A DNA stretch of 26,850 nt. Origin: an uncultured Ectothiorhodospiraceae bacterium. Its GTDB lineage: Bacteria > Pseudomonadota > Gammaproteobacteria > UBA6429 > Thiohalophilaceae. Under the pieces are notes generated by a model that was not told the origin of the DNA, ran no database searches, and worked only from the letters and a program-made list of their open reading frames with translations. The DNA lies in assembly GCA_947259425.1 (NCBI GenBank), contig CAMYMO010000392.1:1-26850 (forward strand), read 5' to 3'. Shown here one piece after another: positions 23,840-26,850 of the stretch; within the stretch, counting starts at the first letter, position 1; every line of letters begins with the position of its first letter. The translations under genes and the position numbers were made by a program.

Positions 23840-24379
23840 ATGAACAAACTAAATCGTCTTTTATTCTCAATATGTTTTTCAATATTAATCAGCTTGTCTG
23901 GTTGTGCGGTTACGCCGACTGATGATATCAAGATTGATGCCGAAGCCGATCCCAAAGTGAAATTTGGCGGCTACAAAACTTATGCCTGGTTGGGTTCAGC
24001 AGGAATTTTAAAAGATCCGGAAGGCAAATGGAAACAACCTGATTTTGATGTTGATGCTGAAATACGTTTTTTAATTGATCGTGAGTTACGTAAACGCGGA
24101 TTTACTGAAACGGGTAATAAGCCTGATATGTTAATCGCCTATGCAATGGGTGTGAATATGGCGGCTTTGAAAGTTAAAGAAAACCCGGAAACAAAAGAAA
24201 AGTTGCTAAAAAACACGCCTAAAGGCTCATTGTTAATTATTCTTGCCGATCCGACAACAGAGTACGTGATGTGGATAGGACGTGCCAAAGCCGAAGTACT
24301 AAAAGATCCCGCTGTGGAGGTTACCAAGGCACGTTTGGATTATGCCGTTACCCAAATGTTGAAAAAAATTCCCAAATAG
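23840..24379 (+). CDS. DUF4136-family lipoprotein
   Basis: A 179-residue envelope lipoprotein. The signal ends in a canonical lipobox LSGC (19-22), so Cys22 should be lipid-modified; the next residues AVTP give no Asp at +2, which favours sorting to the outer membrane. The mature protein has the DUF4136 start (DAEADPKVKFGGYKTYAWLG in slightly broken form, about 33-52), a helix with RFLIDRELRKRGFTET, then PDMLIAYAMGV, PKGSLLIILADPTTEYVMWI and a final helix. Function unknown. The ATG follows AAGGA at a good distance, and a strong terminator closes the gene, which therefore seems to be transcribed alone. Confidence 0.88.
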   Translation: MNKLNRLLFSICFSILISLSGCAVTPTDDIKIDAEADPKVKFGGYKTYAWLGSAGILKDPEGKWKQPDFDVDAEIRFLIDRELRKRGFTETGNKPDMLIAYAMGVNMAALKVKENPETKEKLLKNTPKGSLLIILADPTTEYVMWIGRAKAEVLKDPAVEVTKARLDYAVTQMLKKIPK

Positions 24380-24402
24380 TCATAGCTTTATGTTTCGCTA
24401 AC

Positions 24403-24431
24403 AGGGAAGCCTGAAAAGGCTTCCCTTTTTT
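24403..24431 (+). terminator. Rho-independent terminator after the DUF4136 gene
   Basis: A perfect ten-base-pair stem AGGGAAGCCT / AGGCTTCCCT with a GAAA tetraloop, followed by five T. It lies 23 bases after the stop codon. Confidence 0.93.
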
Positions 24432-24577
24432 AATACCCAGGAAAGTTTTATTTTAAGAAAATAGTAAAATTGATAGGTAATACTGGGCATATTTAACTTG
24501 AAAAAGATGATTTCACGGCAGATATACGTCAGAATCATGCAGTTGGGAGCAATAAATAACGAAGAGTGATATTACCT

Positions 24578-25606
24578 ATGTCCGAATCGACCTATAAAAC
24601 CACTTCTATCCTCGTCACCTTGGCCGCGCTGGTGGTCGTGATTGCTGGCATGAAAGCCGCTGCTTCGATCATAGTCCCGTTTATTTTCTCGATTTTTATC
24701 GCGATCATTTGCGCACCATTACTCACCTGGCTTACTCATCGACGAGTCCCTGCAGTATTGGCGGTATTGATTATTTTGTTTGCCATATTATTACTTGGTT
24801 TTATGATTATGCTTGGGGTTGGCACGTCGATAGAACAATTTACTAAGGCCCTGCCCGGTTACCAGGCTAATTTACAAGGGCAGTTCAATGCGTTTATTAA
24901 CTGGTTGGCCGATCTGGGTATTGAGGCGTCTGGTTCTGGTATTCGCGAATCCTTTAATCCAGGTTCGGCAATTGGTATGGTTAATCGATTACTCGACGGG
25001 CTTGGCAATTTGTTTACCAATGCCTTTTTAATACTTTTTACTGTCCTCTTTATTTTATTAGAAGCCTCGAGCTTTCCGATAAAGCTTAAGTCGATTGTTA
25101 AGCAAGGTAACATGCAGGTCGACTATATCGATCACTTCTTAAACAGCGTGCAACGTTATATCGGTCTTAAAACGGTAACCAGTTTTGCAACGGGTGTTCT
25201 GGTTACGATCATGCTTGTTATTCAGGGCGTTGATTTTCCGGTGTTATGGGGCATGCTGGCTTTTTTGTTAAATTATATTCCTAATATCGGTTCCATCATT
25301 GCCGCGGTACCTGCGGTTTTATTAGCGCTGGTGCAATTCGGGATCGGTATGGCGGCTGGTACCGCAATCGGCTATCTGCTTATCAACATAGTGATTGGCA
25401 GTGTCGTCGAACCAAAGGTGATGGGTCATGGTATGGGGCTATCGGTGTTAGTTGTTTTTCTATCATTAATCTTCTGGGGCTGGGTATTTGGTCCTATGGG
25501 AATGATTTTGTCGGTACCGCTAACGATGTTGGTCAAGCTTGCATTAGAAAGTCGCGAATCGACACAATGGATAGCAATATTATTAGGTACCAGCAAGGAT
25601 TCATAA
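24578..25606 (+). CDS. AI-2E family transporter (TqsA/YdgG-like permease)
   Basis: A 342-residue inner-membrane protein with about eight segments and the AI-2 exporter (UPF0118) layout: two N-terminal hydrophobic pairs (VVVIAGMKAAASIIVPFIFS at about 19-38), an outside amphipathic region (about 88-145), then the conserved C-terminal half with FLLNYIPNIGSIIAAVPAVL, GSVVEPKVMGHGMGLS and FWGWVFGPMGMILSVPLT. Members move autoinducer-2 out of the cell or exchange sodium and protons; which applies here is not known. I choose the ATG at 24578; an in-frame GTG at 24566 would add four residues. GAAGAG 11 bases upstream is a modest ribosome site. Confidence 0.92.
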   Translation: MSESTYKTTSILVTLAALVVVIAGMKAAASIIVPFIFSIFIAIICAPLLTWLTHRRVPAVLAVLIILFAILLLGFMIMLGVGTSIEQFTKALPGYQANLQGQFNAFINWLADLGIEASGSGIRESFNPGSAIGMVNRLLDGLGNLFTNAFLILFTVLFILLEASSFPIKLKSIVKQGNMQVDYIDHFLNSVQRYIGLKTVTSFATGVLVTIMLVIQGVDFPVLWGMLAFLLNYIPNIGSIIAAVPAVLLALVQFGIGMAAGTAIGYLLINIVIGSVVEPKVMGHGMGLSVLVVFLSLIFWGWVFGPMGMILSVPLTMLVKLALESRESTQWIAILLGTSKDS

Positions 25607-25686
25607 AGTTAAACAGGCAAGTGAAGTTAACTTTCAACTATGGTGTTTGATTAAATAGTTTAACCATCGACTCAGGCTCAGGTCTT

Positions 25687-26814
25687 ATGCTCTTCAGGGT
25701 TTGTAATAAGTATAGTGTTGCATCGATTTTCCTGATGTTTATTTTTCCGATCATCGGTCTGGCCGCACTAAAGGATGATGTGGTTGAACAGGCTGATCGG
25801 GCTAACGAAATCAAATCAGCGGTAAGAGAAAAGAAAGGCACCTGGTTGCCTGTGCCAATACCGGTTTCTAATCCAACGATTGGCACCGGTTTGCAGGTTG
25901 CACTTCTTTATTTGCATCCGCAAACATCTGAAGATCCAACTGTGCCCAGTGCGACCAGCGGGGTGCTTGGGATGTATACAGATAGCGATAGCTGGCTTGC
26001 TGGTGCTTTTCATGATGGTAATTATAAAAATGATCTATATCGATATCGTGTTGTTGCCGGCACGGGTGAATTTAATCTGGATTATTATGGGGTGGGAGGG
26101 GACCCGAATGTTAGGACCCCCTTTAATGCAAAATCGGATATCGCAATGGGGCAGTTTCTTAGACGTATCCCGGGTACGAAAAATTTTTACTTAGGACTGC
26201 GCTACTTGTACACAGAATCAAATGTCACCTTTGATTTTAGTAATAGCATACCTGACTTACCTCCTGTTAGTGATGGAATGACGACCTCGGGTTTAGGTGT
26301 TCTGTTTAACTATGATAGCCGGGATAATAATTACTATCCGACTTCCGGAAGCTATTCGGAATTTCTTTGGATACGTGATAAAGAATCCATTGGCAGTGAT
26401 TTTGATTTTGATAAATTGGATATTTTTTCAAACTATTACATGCCGGTTTCGTCGAAAAGCACGTTGGCGTTTCGTGCGACGTTGGCCAATGCTAATGGCA
26501 ATATTCCATTTTATATGTTACCGACCCTTAAACTGCGTGGATTCGCGGTGGGGAAATATCAAGATAAGAGTAGTTTCTCAGGACATATTGAGTGGCGGCA
26601 TAAATTTCTTCCTCGCTGGGGCGTTATCGCTTTTTATGAAGCGGGTAGTGTGGCGAAGACAGTCAATAAATTACTCCAGGCGGATCTCATCAACTCTGTT
26701 GGAACCGGGATTCGTTGGCAGGTGACCGAAGATAAAAAGTTAAATCTTGGTATTGATATTGGGTATAGTGATGGCGATAGTGCCGTTTATGTTAAAGTAG
26801 GGGAGCATTTTTAA
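25687..26814 (+). CDS. BamA/TamA-family (Omp85-type) outer-membrane protein without POTRA domains
   Basis: A 375-residue outer-membrane barrel. Residues 1-26 form a signal peptide (cleavage near GLA|AL). After a short charged stretch (28-50) there is no POTRA domain; the barrel starts near residue 52 (TWLPVPIPVSNPTIGTGL). Omp85 features are YDSRDNNYYPTSGSYSEF (209-226), the conserved loop-6 motif LRGF (283-286), and HIEWRHKFLPRWGVIAFYEAG (300-320, in two parts), ending in GEHF with the C-terminal Phe used for BAM-dependent insertion. Such short members occur in many proteobacteria as surface antigen D15-domain proteins with unknown cargo. The ATG at 25687 has only AGG as a ribosome site. It is 80 bases after the AI-2E gene. 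Confidence 0.88.
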   Translation: MLFRVCNKYSVASIFLMFIFPIIGLAALKDDVVEQADRANEIKSAVREKKGTWLPVPIPVSNPTIGTGLQVALLYLHPQTSEDPTVPSATSGVLGMYTDSDSWLAGAFHDGNYKNDLYRYRVVAGTGEFNLDYYGVGGDPNVRTPFNAKSDIAMGQFLRRIPGTKNFYLGLRYLYTESNVTFDFSNSIPDLPPVSDGMTTSGLGVLFNYDSRDNNYYPTSGSYSEFLWIRDKESIGSDFDFDKLDIFSNYYMPVSSKSTLAFRATLANANGNIPFYMLPTLKLRGFAVGKYQDKSSFSGHIEWRHKFLPRWGVIAFYEAGSVAKTVNKLLQADLINSVGTGIRWQVTEDKKLNLGIDIGYSDGDSAVYVKVGEHF

Positions 26815-26850
26815 TGAATGACCCCAATTTTCAGAATCGCTAAATTTTAG

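Noticed and set aside
26814..26843. Overlapping ATG at the end of the Omp85 gene as the start of a next gene
   Set aside because: The frame ends after nine codons, and the other local frame after ten.
1..26850. tRNA, rRNA, insertion sequences, prophage or toxin-antitoxin genes
   Set aside because: None recognised by eye in either strand; small tRNAs could be missed without a search tool.

Overview
The window looks like a chromosomal segment of a free-living, probably aquatic gammaproteobacterium of moderate, slightly AT-rich composition. The best evidence is family membership: an RluA very close in motifs to the enteric enzyme, a PpnN nucleosidase, a small DUF5062-like protein, a second-type EF-G of the kind known from Vibrio and Shewanella, a PilU-type pilus ATPase, and many Gram-negative envelope proteins (two outer-membrane barrels, lipoproteins, an Omp85 member). 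I saw no rRNA, tRNA, phage, transposase or CRISPR array. It reads as ordinary core and envelope housekeeping with a few odd patches, not as a mobile island.

Layout. 1-1916 (minus): the N-terminal part of a PhnD-like periplasmic binding protein cut by the window edge, then bioA (biotin synthesis). 2163-4525 (plus): an orphan EF-G gene with its own promoter, a structured leader and a strong terminator. 4654-7038 (plus): rluA, ppnN and a DUF5062-like gene. 7222-9714 (plus): single genes for a SAM methyltransferase, a GST-like protein and a polytopic membrane protein. 9747-13590 (minus): a PilU-like ATPase, an ABC-2 exporter pair (ATPase and permease) and a membrane M50-type metalloprotease. 13977-15707 (plus): a secreted FG-GAP repeat protein and a small unknown. 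15792-15983: palindromic REP/MITE-like repeats between convergent genes. 16000-18480 (minus): a membrane-anchored J-domain protein, a TrhA/hemolysin-III homologue and a secreted unknown. 19181-26814 (plus): an envelope-rich stretch with a SYLF protein, a DUF481 barrel, a decayed mscS fragment, a glutathionyl-hydroquinone reductase, a Cys-rich repeat protein, a DUF4136 lipoprotein, an AI-2E-family permease and a small Omp85-type barrel.

How the genes fit together. Few form clear pathways. The ABC ATPase and permease are an obvious two-gene exporter. rluA, ppnN and the DUF5062-like gene may be co-transcribed and concern RNA modification and nucleotide turnover. The last 8 kb are mostly envelope proteins, each in its own transcription unit as far as can be seen, so the clustering may be positional only. 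The features most worth a second look are the FG-GAP protein, whose six repeats keep an exact 69-residue (207-bp) period; the Cys-rich protein with a 32-residue CX4CX9C repeat; the mscS remnant with two frame breaks; the palindromic repeat pair at 15792-15983; the membrane-spanning J-domain protein; and the stand-alone pilU. I did not find a convincing new multi-gene system.
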